A stretch of DNA of 64,000 nucleotides, taken from NCBI GenBank assembly GCA_003971905.1, contig RSEE01000001.1, forward strand, positions 1,697,036 to 1,761,035. Reading direction: 5' to 3'. Every line of letters begins with the position of its first letter. Positions within the stretch are counted from its first letter, which is position 1. Origin of the DNA: Moniliella sp. 'wahieum'. Taxonomy: Eukaryota; Basidiomycota; Moniliellomycetes; Moniliellales; Moniliellaceae. Of the stretch, positions 48,265 to 60,258 are shown in pieces. The notes below the pieces were generated by a model. The model was given only the letters and a program-made list of their open reading frames with translations. It did no database searches and was not told where the DNA came from. The position numbers and the translations under genes were made by a program.

Positions 48265-49146
48265 ATGTCGGTCAAGTACGTCCCTTCTCCCGCCCCCCGC
48301 CCCCTACTCACCTGCTCCGTCGCCGCCTCCCCCCCCCCACAGACTCTCCCCCGGAGCAACTCAACTTTGGCCGCCCACTCACCAAGCTGGGCACCCGCCC
48401 GCTCGAGATCACCAATCCCAACTCCTACCCCCTCGCGTTTAAGATCAAGACCACCTCCCCCCAGCTCTACTGCGTCAAGCCCAATGCCGGCCGCGTCGAA
48501 GCTGGGAAGACGACGGTGGTGCAGGTGATGCACCAGCCCTTGTCCTCTGAACCGGCCGCCGACGCCAAATGCGCCGACAAGTTTCTGATCCAGACGGCGC
48601 AGATTCCGGCATCGTTAGCCTCGGTCGCCCCGATGGACTTTTGGACCGTGGTGGAGAAACAGGACAAGGGCTCGATTCACCAGCACAAACTCCGCGTTCA
48701 CTACTTGCCCCCGCCGGCCTCCGTTGCGGCTACCCCCAAGACTCCTTCAACACCCAAGACGCCCGCGAGTGCCAGGGCGGTGTTGAAGGAGGCACCGCCG
48801 GCCGCTCCAGCTACCCCATCCAAGCTTCAAACTGGACTCGACACGATGCGGGGCCACATGGCCCGGATGCCCCGTGTACCCCCGCTCTTGATTTTCTTGC
48901 TCATCTTCCTGGTTGTTGGACTGGGAGTGGCGGTAGGCCTGACGATCTACTTTGACCTCATTAATCTGTGCGTTGAGCATGACTCGTTGTGCTGGACAGG
49001 GGAGGATGGGTCCCGCAGGCTGACCTTCTCTTTATGTGTGCAGATTTTGGTCCAAGGTGGAACCGAACCGGTACCTCGATTGCCATGCTCGCTTCGCCGT
49101 GTGTGTGTGCAGCAGCTGTTTCCGTATAGGAACATGCCCCCCATGA
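48265..49146 (+). CDS. VAP/Scs2-type ER membrane contact protein
   Basis: ATG 48265 opens MSVK; intron 48276-48342 leads to SPPEQLNFGRPLTKLGTR. The major sperm protein domain has LEITNPNSYPLAFKIKTTSP and YCVKPNAGRVEAGKTT, including the conserved basic groove that binds FFAT motifs, then CADKFLIQTAQIP and DFWTVVEKQ. A Thr/Pro/Ala linker (TPKTPSTPKTPASARA) precedes a C-terminal hydrophobic anchor of about 23 residues (LLIFLLIFLVVGLGVAVGLT). This is a tail-anchored ER protein linking to lipid transfer proteins. A missing C near 48350 is needed to join exon 1 in frame. The 3' end is uncertain: an intron 48968-49043 would give INLFWSKVEPN and a stop at 49144-49146; unspliced, the frame runs to 49352. 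Confidence 0.9.
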
Positions 49147-50211
49147 GCCTTTTTAATCCGTCCATTATATGGCCCACGTCTCTGGGCGTGCTCTCCGATC
49201 TCACAGAAGAACCGGGGTGGCTATTATCTTGCTTGTGTGTAGTGCCCTATGGGGCACTGCTAGAGATTGCGCTTTCTTTTCTACCATGCAAATTTTTTAT
49301 GGCCTCCTATGCAAGTGGGAATCCACATCCTTTTGTGTCTACACCGCCGTAGCGCCGATTTACCAAAACCTGTTAGAACCAATACAAGGAAACCTTGGAG
49401 CGGGGGAAGGGAGGGGTTTTATGAAGAAAGAAGAACTGATGCATATGGCGGGGCGTGGGAACCCCGACAGGGCAAAACGGCCCGCACCAAGTACACGCCA
49501 GAAGAGGAGAAGGCGTTACTCCATGAAGGGAGAACTCTGTTATTTGCTCCGCCGTGACGGTTTTTATCGTTTATCAACGATGAGTGTGCAAGAGGCGCAG
49601 CCCATCTCCATTCTCCAATGCATTGGAAAGACTAAGGAACCATGCCCGTAATCAAAGGTGAAATGATGCTCTGGACGATGGGAGGCCATTAGGTGCGCGC
49701 CTTGAAGCTTTGTCGGCACAACAAGAGCATCAACAAACACCTGCTCCGCCTTGGACAACTCGACTTTCTGCGCGTTCTGAGAGCGCTTTAGACCGCGTTC
49801 CTGGCTTTTTTGCAAGAACCACAGCTAACAGAGACAGTGCTAACACAGGGATGTGTTGGTACAACAGATTAGATTAGCGATGCCAGACAGCCAGGTAAAT
49901 TTGCCCGACAGTCTTTCCGAGTGATCCATGTAAGAACAGCGAAGGTGGACCGGCGGTGAGTGCGCTGCTGTGAAACCAGTGTTGCAGGGGCACAGTAAAC
50001 CTGGAGTCCTTCTTCCATTATGCATCATGCACGCACGCTACGGGACGGGCAAAAAGCTGCAGGTACCAACTCCAAGAGCTCCTTTGGCGGCGTCGCCTCA
50101 GCATCCGTCCCCTGTCTTTCCTCTCTGGTCCTTCGAAACCGACAATCGACTCGCGGGCACTACGGGTGAGGTTCAAGATGCCTCAAAAAGGTGGAGGGCA
50201 ACATAAGAAAG

Positions 50212-50350
50212 CGCCATGTTACAGAGCCATGTTACAGAACCATGTTACAGAGGGGGGAACACAATCGGCGGGGGGCCGAGCTCATACGATCCTCTTGTCT
50301 CCTTCCTTCCCTAGGTTTACGATCCTCTTGTCTCCTTCCTTCCCTAGGTT
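50212..50350. repeat. Small tandem duplications
   Basis: CCATGTTACAGA occurs three times with a 15-bp period (50214-50252). A 33-bp unit ending CCTTCCCTAGGTT is present twice in a row (50286-50350). Confidence 0.85.
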
Positions 50351-52289
50351 AGACCTTCAGGAAGACTTCTGTAGGTCTGAACATCAGACAAAAAAACCAT
50401 ATATACTCCGTTGTTTTTAATAATAAACGAGCATGTTCCCATCGATCTATATGGTCCCTTCCGTACGGCCGAGAGGTGATCGACGATCTGTGGTGTTTGC
50501 TTTTGAAGTCTCGCATTTTACCCTACATCGCGAATAATGTGCTGGGACGTGTTGTGGACGCAGATGAGCGCCGAGCGCTGAGCACGAGCAGGCGCTCAGG
50601 CTAAGCGCTCAGCCTGAGCTCAGCTCTGAGTTGGGCTTCCGCGCCTGTAGGGCTTGCTGACCTGGTCGGCGCGTCTCGTGTATAGCACATGGCGACGCTC
50701 CCTCCTGATGCTCTCCTCCTTTGTACATTGACTATATTCTGGATTTGACCGTTCCCGTTCCAGGCTGTGCGTGTGGGATGCTTTCCCTAATACTTGCTCT
50801 GTGCTCCTTTCTGAGAGCCACTGAGTACTGATCTTGGTTCCTTATCCATTTCTTGGTTGTTTTTGTTTATATTCCTTCTAGATCATGCTTTTTGTAGGAA
50901 CCTTCGCTTGATTCATATGTTCCTTTCCCCCAGCGGGTCATTTTGTCTTCTGTCTTTCTTTTCTCGGTTTGCATCAACGTTATCAACATATATCATTTTC
51001 TCAATCCATCCTTGCCCCAGCAGGCGAATTCCAGTGTCTCTCTCAGTTTACCCTGGCAGAGATCACACCGACCAACAGCTTCCAGGTACCACCTCTTGTT
51101 CTTCCAGTCCCCTCTCGACTGAGCATCTATATTACGGTCGGTTTTCCAGTATCCGGTCTGCACCGTGAGCATCCCGCGTCGAGACATGCTACGAAAATTG
51201 AGCTATTTATGCCCCAGTGATTATCGATTATATTTGTGACAGGAGGGTCTGTCCTACCATGTCTCGTTGCCTGCGTCTCAACCTCCGAGCCAACCTTCCT
51301 GGTTCTGAGACTACAGGCGCGTTTGTTTCGCTCGTTCTGTTCAATTGTGCATGCTCAACCTAAATACCACGCGAGTCAACGCCTCGATTCCAGAGGCTTC
51401 ACCTCGTCTCTCGCTCTCCGTTCCGGGATTCGTTTCGTCGTTTACTGTGTTCAGATGCTCGATCAACTGTGAGTTGCCTCTCTTCTTCCAAGAGAAAGCA
51501 CGTTTTACATTGTGGATCGGACCCCAGTCCGGGCTTTGCCGAGATGACTCGTGTCTGGGGTCTGTAGGGGGGGGTTAGGGACTGTTGTATTCGTAGTGTC
51601 CGTTACGTGTGTGTAAGACGGTACATATATACGGGGGTCAACGCGACGCCGCGCCAATTTAGTACCAGACTCGCTTATCCGTTGCGTGTGCTAGCTTGTG
51701 CCAACTCAATCAATAGGCCAGTGGTGATCTCATACATCAGCAGGTTGGAATGCCCTGTGGCTCCCCCGCCATTCGTTTCCAACTGGATGTTTTGTCCAAG
51801 TAGATTCGAATGCGCGCAACCATCATATGAGCGATGAACCCCTTGTCCCGTGAGATTCTCTCCCAGTGTGTCCTGGCACTTTGTTGGCCGTCTTGCCGGC
51901 ATAGAGTACCCCTCGTTTTGAGGTGTAGTGGCATTACATGTGAAACCACTTGACTTATAGCTTTATCGGCAAAGTCGTTTAGGTATTAAGCGGAGCTATA
52001 GTAGTACTAGCAGTACTATAGTAGTTGCACATGTTCTCCGCCCGCTTGCGCGCTTCGGATTGAATACCATGGCGCATTGCGCCCCTCCTTCTGTTTCTCC
52101 CGGTTACACTCAGGTCAGATTAGGGTCACATGCATCACAACAGTAGCTTACACGACTCAAATTATGTCTCTTGTAAAACTGTTTCCTCCCTGTCATGGGC
52201 GGGCGTCGCCAGGGGGCCCGCCCTGGGGTTTTTTTGGGGTACAATCCCTTAGGCGACGGTAGGTCGACTCACGGTAGTTTCGGGCTTGG

Positions 52290-52700
52290 GCTGGTTGGTG
52301 TATCCGAGCGGAGCTATTAGGGACGAGGAGAGACCTTTGGTGGGGCGGCTACACGTGTGGCAAGGCTGCGTCTGCACCGGCTTGGGCCGTAGTAACGTGT
52401 GTGAAGCCTCCGGGACTTAGGGACGGGAGGAGGAGACAGCGGCGGACAAACACTGCCTCAACTGAGACTGGAAATCGACGCGGCCAGAGGAGGGCTCGCG
52501 CGACTGGACTGACGAATGGCTGGAGGACGAGATCGGAGGAGATGTCGGACGCTAACAAAAGTAGGCTGCCTGTACTGGATCAATTGGCTGGAAAACGGGC
52601 AGGAGTCGGAATGGATAGGCGAGAGGGTAGACGAGGGGTTGAGACGAGAATGGAAGGTGATGGGGGAAAAGATCCCCATCAACCAGGGGTACAGGCAGGA
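52290..52700. repeat. Dispersed repeat, copy B
   Basis: Diverged partner of 24124-24530 in the same orientation, sharing the same ordered landmarks. It lacks an equivalent of the zinc-knuckle ORF that precedes copy A. Confidence 0.7.
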
Positions 52701-53209
52701 TCAAAAGGGAAACGGATACAAGAGGGGGTGTAGAAAGGAAGACATGTCAAAAGCGGGGTTGATCGCCACAGGCGCGACCGAGAAAGGAAAAGGAAACGGG
52801 GACGGGGCGACAGACGTCGCCACGGCACTGGAAGCTCGGTGGCCTGATTTAGGCCGGCCGACTTGGACTTGGGCGGGGGGCGACTATATTGTCGCACGGA
52901 GCATGGCCCTTCTCGGCCACGATACTTAATTTAGCCAACCACTGTCATCACACTTGGTTGGCCTGCGGAGCACGCTCTACTGGGCATGTGCGGAGCAGGC
53001 GGGCCTTAGCTTCGGTCGGACCATCTCGAGTCCGCCGCAGCCCGTGACACTCCCTGAATAGGTGCAATCGTCCGTAGTTATGGGAAAGCCCACTGTCGGT
53101 TAACGGACAACTGCGGTTTGGGGTAGGCCGGTCAGCCCCCCGGTGATCGACGACTCGTCCTCCCACCCCTCGATCTTCCTGCATATGCACGTGCTCTCAG
53201 CAGAATTCC

Positions 53210-56120
53210 TTCAGTCTCGCCAAACGTTAACGTTTAACGCGCCAACGTTCAACGTACGATCAATGTGTACTAGTAACGTGTAACGTGTAACGTTCAACGT
53301 TCAACGCGTAACACATGTGAGGATCGTCAATTCCTATAATATTTTTGAGAAACGTTGGTTCTTTCTTTCGCTTAAGGTTCTCACGCCTTCGGCTTCAACA
53401 CCTTCAAGCTTCAAGCTTCACAAGCTTCAAGCTTCAAACTTCACATGTCACAAGCTTCAAGCTTATTCATGCTTCAAGCTTCAAGCCTTGGAGCCGCTAA
53501 GTGCTCTCAATGCTCAACGTTCAACGTCGTACCCAGGACCCAACGCCCCTAACGTGAGCTCTTGGCCTTGGAGTGTTCGAGTTGTGGTTCAAGCTTTTTT
53601 CTCCTTCCCCACAGCTTCTCATCAGGCCGCTGGATCGACGGTGTGTTGTCCGTTGGTGGTTTAACTACATCCCATCTGCAAGTATGATTCACGAGTTACC
53701 ATATGTGGAGATGGAGATTCTCGAAAGCACTTGGGCACCGACATCTCAGCTGCCCGCGGTATACCCCGCCCTTGATATTGGAATTGAGAGGCCTGAGATC
53801 TGAGAGTTGACCTTCAAACGTTGGTTGAGATCAGAAGAGGTGGATCGCAACTTCGCCAGGAAACGGGGCGTGAACCCCCCCGGGAGATTGATAGTGACTA
53901 GTGACTAGTGACTAGTGACTAGTGACGCTTGACGAGGATGAGCGTGAGCTGATTTCGATCGGACAAGGGAACAAGAGTGTTATACGAGGGGCGAAGTATA
54001 GGCAGAAGGTGGGGCTGGGGAGAGACGGAGTTGAAGAGTGGTGTGGGTGTGGCCAAAATGACGGTAGCCCCGATGGTAGGTGGCACAGTGTCAGCTTGCC
54101 TGTCTCGCGGGGAAGGGAGGTTCGACTGCTCGCGTGTAAGGCCTGTAAGGCCATAACGCGCATAACGTGTATAACGTGCATAACGCGTAACGCCTATGGC
54201 CTTTTTGTTCTAAGGTCTAAGATCTAAGACGGAAAGATGGGGTGGGTGTAGTGGCCGTTCTGAACGTTGAACGTGCTGAACGTTCAGTTGAACATCGAGA
54301 GCACATGATGCATGATGCGTGACAGGACGGAGCGGGCGGGCTGATGCACTGATGAATCATTGCGTGGTTGTGTACTGAGTACCTCAGTACTGACGCGTAA
54401 CGCGTAACGTTCCAGCGCCGGTACGACAGTTTATCCTCAAGGAATCCAGCGCTGGCGCCATCCCACACATGTCGTACAACAGCATGGATGGCCGGATCGG
54501 AATGGGGGGAGATGTGGGTCAATAAAATTGACACGGTCGAGAAGCGATGATCGATGATCGATGATCGATGAACGATAATCGATAATCGATAATCGCGCAT
54601 CATGCATCATGCATCATGTAAGAAGACGACAGGCGATCGATGATCGACGACATGCGAGTGACATGCACGCGACATGTCAGATGATCGATGATCGATTAAT
54701 GATTAGGGAGATGGGGGATTGGTGACCAGTGATCGTCACTGTTGGCCTGAGGGGCGCCTGCGCCACACTCCTGTTGTGCGTTGCTGAGGCTGAGCGCGCT
54801 GGCTGAGCGCTCAGGCTCAGGCTGAGCCAATTGGCCAATGTGACCGATGATCGATGACCGGTGAGCCTGGTACGTTTGAACACGTTTAGTATTTAACGTT
54901 TAACTGTTACCGGTTACCGGGTACAGTTAGGTTACGCGGTTACGCCAGTTACGCTTACGCGTAACGGGTTACCTGGTTACGTATCTGCTGGCGCTGCGCT
55001 TGAAGCTTGAAGCTCTTGAAGATTTGAAGGTTGAACACGTTGAACGTTGAAGACGTTGAAGCATGAGATCTGACAGCTTGAGCTGGTGCGCCGAGCCTGC
55101 TTGAAGCTAGAGCGCTTAAAGCTAGAGCGCTTGAGCGTTCAGGCTGAGGCGCCGAGGCCATAGCCTGAGGCCTGAAGCTTAACGCGGGGACCTCCGCAGC
55201 GGAAGTGCAACGTACCTGCAACGTTGCCCCGCAAATCTTGGGCTGTTGGGGGGGAGAACGGGCACTGTAGCACTGTGGGGAAATGTGACATGAGAGATGT
55301 GAGATGTGAGATGTGGACATGTCAGAGTGACGTGTGATGCATCTGACGTGACGCGTGACGCGTGACACTTCCCGTAAGGCCGCAGAGCAGCACACAGGGC
55401 GAGTGAGCGCTGAGCGGATTTTACTCTGAGATCTGATGGGCCTAGGTGCGGCCACGGCAGCTCAGCTGAGCGGCTCAGCCTCAGCGCACTTGGAACAGAA
55501 CGTCACGCGTCAGGGCTTCTGGCTGCACGCCGTACGTACGGGAGGGCTAGTAGAAAGGGAGGGGATAACGCGCAACGCGTTTTGCTAGCGCTATGCGTTA
55601 GGCGTTAGGCGTTCGTAGTTACTAGTTACTAGTTACTAGTTGGTAGTACCCGCTCGTTCCTGGTCCTGGTGTAGGTACCAGCTGGTACTGCCGAGCGCCA
55701 CAGCCTACCGCCTCAGACCGCCTTCCCGATCTCAGATCTCAGTTAGCCGACAAACTGTCGTGCTGCGGCGGGCATGGCGACACTGTGCGGGCGCGTGCTG
55801 GGTTCAGCTGCACCTGTGCGGTGGTTGAACGTTGGAGGTTGTGCAGTGCCTGACGCGTCTGACGCGTGACGGCCTGGACGCTACGATGCAACATGTAAAA
55901 CGCAGTAGCACTACTCATACTCAGTACTGAGTTACTGGTGCAGACTGCGTTCGCTAAGCGTTACCGTAAAGCCACTACGCGTAACCGTAAACCGTTTACC
56001 GTTACGCGTTAACCTCATTGCCCTGAACGTCTGAGATCTGAGATCTGACATCTGACATCCGAGATCTCAGATCTCAGATCTCTTGACGTCCACGTACCGT
56101 CACATGTCACACGTCACGCG
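53210..56120. repeat. Clustered arrays of self-complementary hexamers with about 7-bp period
   Basis: Examples: AACGTTC units near 53270-53310, AAGCTTC at 53400-53490, ACTAGTG at 53889-53925, ATCGATG then ATCGATA then ATGCATC at 54545-54620, ACGCGTG near 55345, ACTAGTT at 55617-55642 and AGATCTG/AGATCTC at 56035-56085. Each array uses one hexamer of the form A....T plus one spacer base. Confidence 0.8.
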
Positions 56121-56261
56121 TCACGCAGCACTTCATCATCCATCATCGTCATCTGAAGCTTGAGCTGAGCGCTTGAACCTTGGGCCTTCCCACTCGCGTC
56201 CCCACTGGAGCTGTGTCGTCTTGCTTGCTCTGCGCTGCCCTGCCTTGCCCCGCTCAGCCGA

Positions 56262-56270
56262 TATATATAT
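56262..56270 (+). promoter_or_regulatory. TATA-like element
   Basis: TATATATAT about 100 bp upstream of the ATG at 56369. Confidence 0.45.
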
Positions 56271-56368
56271 CCGCATCGCTACCGCGCTGCCCCTCACTGC
56301 CCCCCCCCTCGTCCTAACGCCTCACCCCCCCCCTGCTTCCTCCCTTCTGCCCTCCGCTCACACACGCC

Positions 56369-57136
56369 ATGCACACACACGACCCCCCTCGACCTCTGTG
56401 GGCCTCCGGTGCTCAGCACCAACTTGCTGGGTCTTTACCTGGAGGGCGACCTCCCCATGGTCTACTCTCCCCCTGCTCCTCCCCCACCAGCCGCAGCCTG
56501 GCACGCGCCGCCTCGGACCCCGCCCCGATCTTACCCCCTACTCTGCCCGAGCCTCGCAAGCGGCCTCCTCTCGCCTTGCCCCGCATGTCTTCCGCCCATC
56601 CCCATGCCTTCCCCACCCGCTCCGCATCGCCCCCCGTGGTGTCGGGCAGCCCCCCCGACTGGCACAGCTTTTGCTTCTCAGACGCTGCTCCGTCCCCTCC
56701 GAGCGAAGAGCAGCTCCCCGTGATACCCTTGTGCGCAACCCGCCGGGGCCGCAGGTCGCTTGCTCTCCCTCCTGCCGACCTCCCGCCTGAGCCAATCCAA
56801 CTCGACACCTATTCCGAGCCTCCTACGGACGACCAAACCGATCTTGATGCCGATCCCCTTGTTCCTGCCCACCACCCTCCTCTCCCTTCTTCCCCCGCCT
56901 CATCGTCGGCCCACTTCCCCTCCTCCTTGAGCGAGTTACCCACCCGACCTTCCTCCCCCTCGGTTTCTCACTTTGGACACATGTCCACCTTCTCCTTCTC
57001 CAGCGCCTCTTCTTCGGCCTGGACGTGTGGGACGCATGCAACCAGCACTTACTGGCCCTCGATCTCCTCCCGCTCGTCCTCCTTTAGCGCGCCTTCGGAG
57101 CCCTTTTTTGTCGTCGACAATGGGTCGGCCCCGTAG
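56369..57136 (+). CDS. Uncharacterised Ser/Pro-rich protein
   Basis: An uninterrupted 255-codon frame from ATG 56369 to TAG 57134-57136. It is Pro-rich at first, then RTRSASPPVVSGSPPDWH-like Ser/Pro sequence, an acidic part (DTYSEPPTDDQTDLDADPL) and a Ser-rich end (FSFSSASSSAWTCG) closing with FFVVDNGSAP. No domain recognised; the protein is probably disordered. Support for coding is the length without a break, the TATA-like element upstream, and a composition resembling the 13844-16798 protein. The alternative is chance openness in GC-rich DNA. A first in-frame ATG at 56369 was chosen because a stop lies just upstream in that frame. Confidence 0.5.
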   Translation: MHTHDPPRPLWASGAQHQLAGSLPGGRPPHGLLSPCSSPTSRSLARAASDPAPILPPTLPEPRKRPPLALPRMSSAHPHAFPTRSASPPVVSGSPPDWHSFCFSDAAPSPPSEEQLPVIPLCATRRGRRSLALPPADLPPEPIQLDTYSEPPTDDQTDLDADPLVPAHHPPLPSSPASSSAHFPSSLSELPTRPSSPSVSHFGHMSTFSFSSASSSAWTCGTHATSTYWPSISSRSSSFSAPSEPFFVVDNGSAP

Positions 57137-59949
57137 GCTCAGTTCGTCGGGGATCAAGAACTGCCCCTCGCTGCCGCGCAAGGGCTATCCTTAGCCCCCC
57201 CCCCCTCCCCTCGCTTTCTCCCCGTTTTGCCGTCGCGCTCGCTTGTCCTCTTTCCCAGAGGGCACCAGGGTCGTTGACCTTTACCCCCCCCACCCCCCTG
57301 CAAGGCCGGGCGTGTAGTGTGCCGAGGGACATGGATCGATGCTCCCCACGGCACCAAAGTAGGCAGGGTCGAACGGATCCCTCGTACTACCTGGCAGTCG
57401 GGCCCGATGCAATGCAAAGCAACCATGGGCCGGGGGCTGCCTCATCGTATCGATGTGCATCCTGGCGCGTATGCCTGACCCATGACCCGCCTTTGACTCC
57501 TTCTCTTTCTCTCTCCTACGTTGTGACCTCGTACGTTTTTGACCCCGAGGCCCAGGATGGCCACCACCACCACGGGCACGGGTCGACCGCTGGACCGCTC
57601 CAGTCTGTATTTTTACGTTTACTACCCTTTTCTTCCCCATGGCCTTTTCTCTGTTGGGGTTTCCTCCTATTTCCCGATTCGTCCCCCACCGTCCTGTCGC
57701 ACGCCAGTACGGTGTGGCTTCCTTCCGCCCTGGAGGGGATATGGATTACGGGTGGGTCGGGTTGACGCAATCGGGCCATTTGGAACTCCCCACCCCCCAC
57801 CCCCAATCTGGATTCGCTTGGGTCGGTTGCTCGTGGCTACCCTTTACACGAAAGCGAGTAAACGGACCCTTGATCCATGATCTATGATCCATGATTCATG
57901 ATCCATGATGTGAGGCCGAACGTGGGATCGGTTCCCCTTCGGCTTGATATATTTTGCGTTGGCTTGTGCTCTGCGCTGCACGCTTCTGCTTTTTCTTTTT
58001 TTTTTCTTCTTCTTTTCCTTTCCCTTGGCTTTTGTATCTTCGGCGTGGCTAGTGGGCCCAGTATTACCGAATGATCCCCCTCCCCTCCCCCAGTTTTCTC
58101 CACGCCCCGCGATGTATTTGTACTCTTGTATGTCTCCTCGGGCCTCAGGCCTCACGTCCCGGCGCCGTCATCGCCACTGCCATCGCCCCCGCCTCCGTAC
58201 CCCATTGTGGGCTTATCGATTGAAGAATATCGATATCACGTCGATTTTGTGGCTATAGCGTTTGCACACTTATCAGGCAAGGGGGCCACTCGGGCTAGCG
58301 CGGGGTGGAGAATGGGTAGGTATTTGCAAAAAGATCATATGGATCAGTCGATCCTGGCACACCGGCTTACTCCATTACTGTGGGGCTTTGGAAACAAGGA
58401 TGGCTTAGGCTGGCCCACCCGAGATCAGGCTCACCGCACAGCCGATCCGAACGCCTTTGACGTTTGACGTTTGACGCTTGACGACCTTGACGCTTGATGA
58501 GATTTTTGATACTTGAGGATGGGCTGGGTTGGTGACCCGGTGACATCACCTACGAAGACAGATCAGCCGGTCAGGTGGCCGGGTAAGATCTAAGACCTTG
58601 AAGCTAAGGGTTCCAGTGAAGATGGAATGTGGCCTGTAGATGGCCTATCCCCCATCCTTGCCAGCCGCCACAGTATAGGTGGCTTTCAATGATGATGAAA
58701 CTCAAGAAGCTCAAGCTTGATCGACTTGATCGCATGAGCTTAAGCGCAAGGTCAAAAGCTCAAGGTCGCCAAGTGAGCACCTGAAGTGTCTTACATACTA
58801 TGTTAACGTGTTAACCCCGTGGATATATACCCGATGCCTTAGGTACTAATAAGTACTAAGTATTGCCTTGATAGGCTGATAAGCGCTGAGCTGCCCAAGC
58901 TTCTGCAACCTATTATGCACACTACCACACTGCATGTCCTAAGTAAGTACCGCTTGCAAGCTTCACAACTCCATCTCCTTCTCAACTCTTGGAATGTTGA
59001 AGACCAGAAAGCAGCAGGCGGTTGATGGGTGTGAATCGCATTGCACACGTGCTTCAGAGGCTAGAGTAGGCTATTCTTTCTGGGATATAATCGATAATAC
59101 TTCTGTCCTCCCGGACGGAATATTGGAAGGATCGAGTGCACCAGGAAAAGGACTCGAGCTTGGGCTACCGGCGCCACTACACCAAGGTGGCGTCACATGG
59201 ACCTTGGACCTTGGACCTTGGACCTAAGGCCTAACATGTTACAACACACATCTGTGAGGTGGTAGGCGGTAATACTTTACCTGGCCCCACCAGCTGGTAC
59301 GTGCGGGGTGGGTCCAGGTGTTGAATTTGCACCCGTGTCGGGTGGCGGCAGTGGCGGCGCGAGGTTGGCTTGCCGGCGAAGCAGCGTCAGTGGCGTGAGG
59401 CGTGAGGCATCCGCTGGCGTCCCGCGGTCCCCACTCATTAATCACGCGTTCAGGATCGGACGGATCAGGCCGATCAGGCCGTCACGCGTCAGGTCTCAGT
59501 GTCACGCGCCAGGCCGGTCAGCGCGGTCAGCCGGCCAGATGATCGATGCCGATGATAGATGTCGATGACTCGATGACCGGTGACCTCAGGTGTGACATGT
59601 GACACGTGAGCTGTGACATGTGACATGCGAGCGCTTGGCGCTGAGCCCTTGCGACACGCCTGTGTGCATGTGACATGTGGACCCTTGTGACATGCGACAT
59701 GCACGTGACATTGACCGGTGACCCTCGCGTGCTGAGCGCTGACGTGTCACTAGTCACTGACAGGCTGAGCCGCTCGGGCCGAGCGCGTCGGTGAGCCTCG
59801 GCCTCACCGCTGAGCGACAGTGGCGGGGGCCCCACTGGGGCCTGACCTGACGCGGACGTTAGCACGCGAGCAGCGTCCTCTCGTGTACGTATGGCATGCT
59901 ACACGTGGGCCCTGGATCGGCTAGCCTGTCCAATCTGACATCGAGAGAA
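57137..59949. other. Intergenic region with short repeats
   Basis: No gene recognised. CCATGATC units at 57877-57912, a T/CT-rich tract at 57985-58030, TTGACG(C/T) units at 58457-58496, ACCTTGG units at 59198-59222, and ACATGTG units at 59585-59710 are present. Confidence 0.45.
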
Positions 59950-60258
59950 TCAGTGTATGCACTGTGCATTAATCAGACGAGAAAAAGGAAAAGCCCTGGG
60001 AAGCCACGGTCCTATGCATGCCCTGAACCTTGTGATGAGACCTGGAGTCCAGATGGTCCTCGAGGGTGATGCAATCGCACTAGTGGTGGTGGTGGTGATG
60101 GTCTAAGCCAACCAGCAACGCCTACTGAGGAACACCAAGCAGCGAGTCGCCACCAGGGCTAAGCTGCGGAACAAGGAAAAACAGGAGAGAAAAACAACGG
60201 AACTCCTAGGCCTGAGGAGGAACTGAAGGGACATTGGCCAAAGCACGAGCCACCTGGC

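Larger units (their letters stand above)
49147..56368. other. Seven-kilobase repeat-rich region without a recognisable gene
   Basis: 49150-52260 is less GC-rich than its surroundings and has no family-like ORF. A second copy of the dispersed repeat lies at 52290-52700. From 53210 to 56120 the DNA is largely chains of short self-complementary words (AAGCTT, AACGTT, ACTAGT, ATCGAT, ATGCAT, ACGCGT, AGATCT). A TATATATAT at 56262-56270 belongs to the next gene. Confidence 0.5.

Noticed and set aside
57274-57765. 163-codon plus-strand ORF after the Ser/Pro-rich gene
   Set aside because: No family features and many rare-looking segments; more likely 3' untranslated or intergenic DNA.
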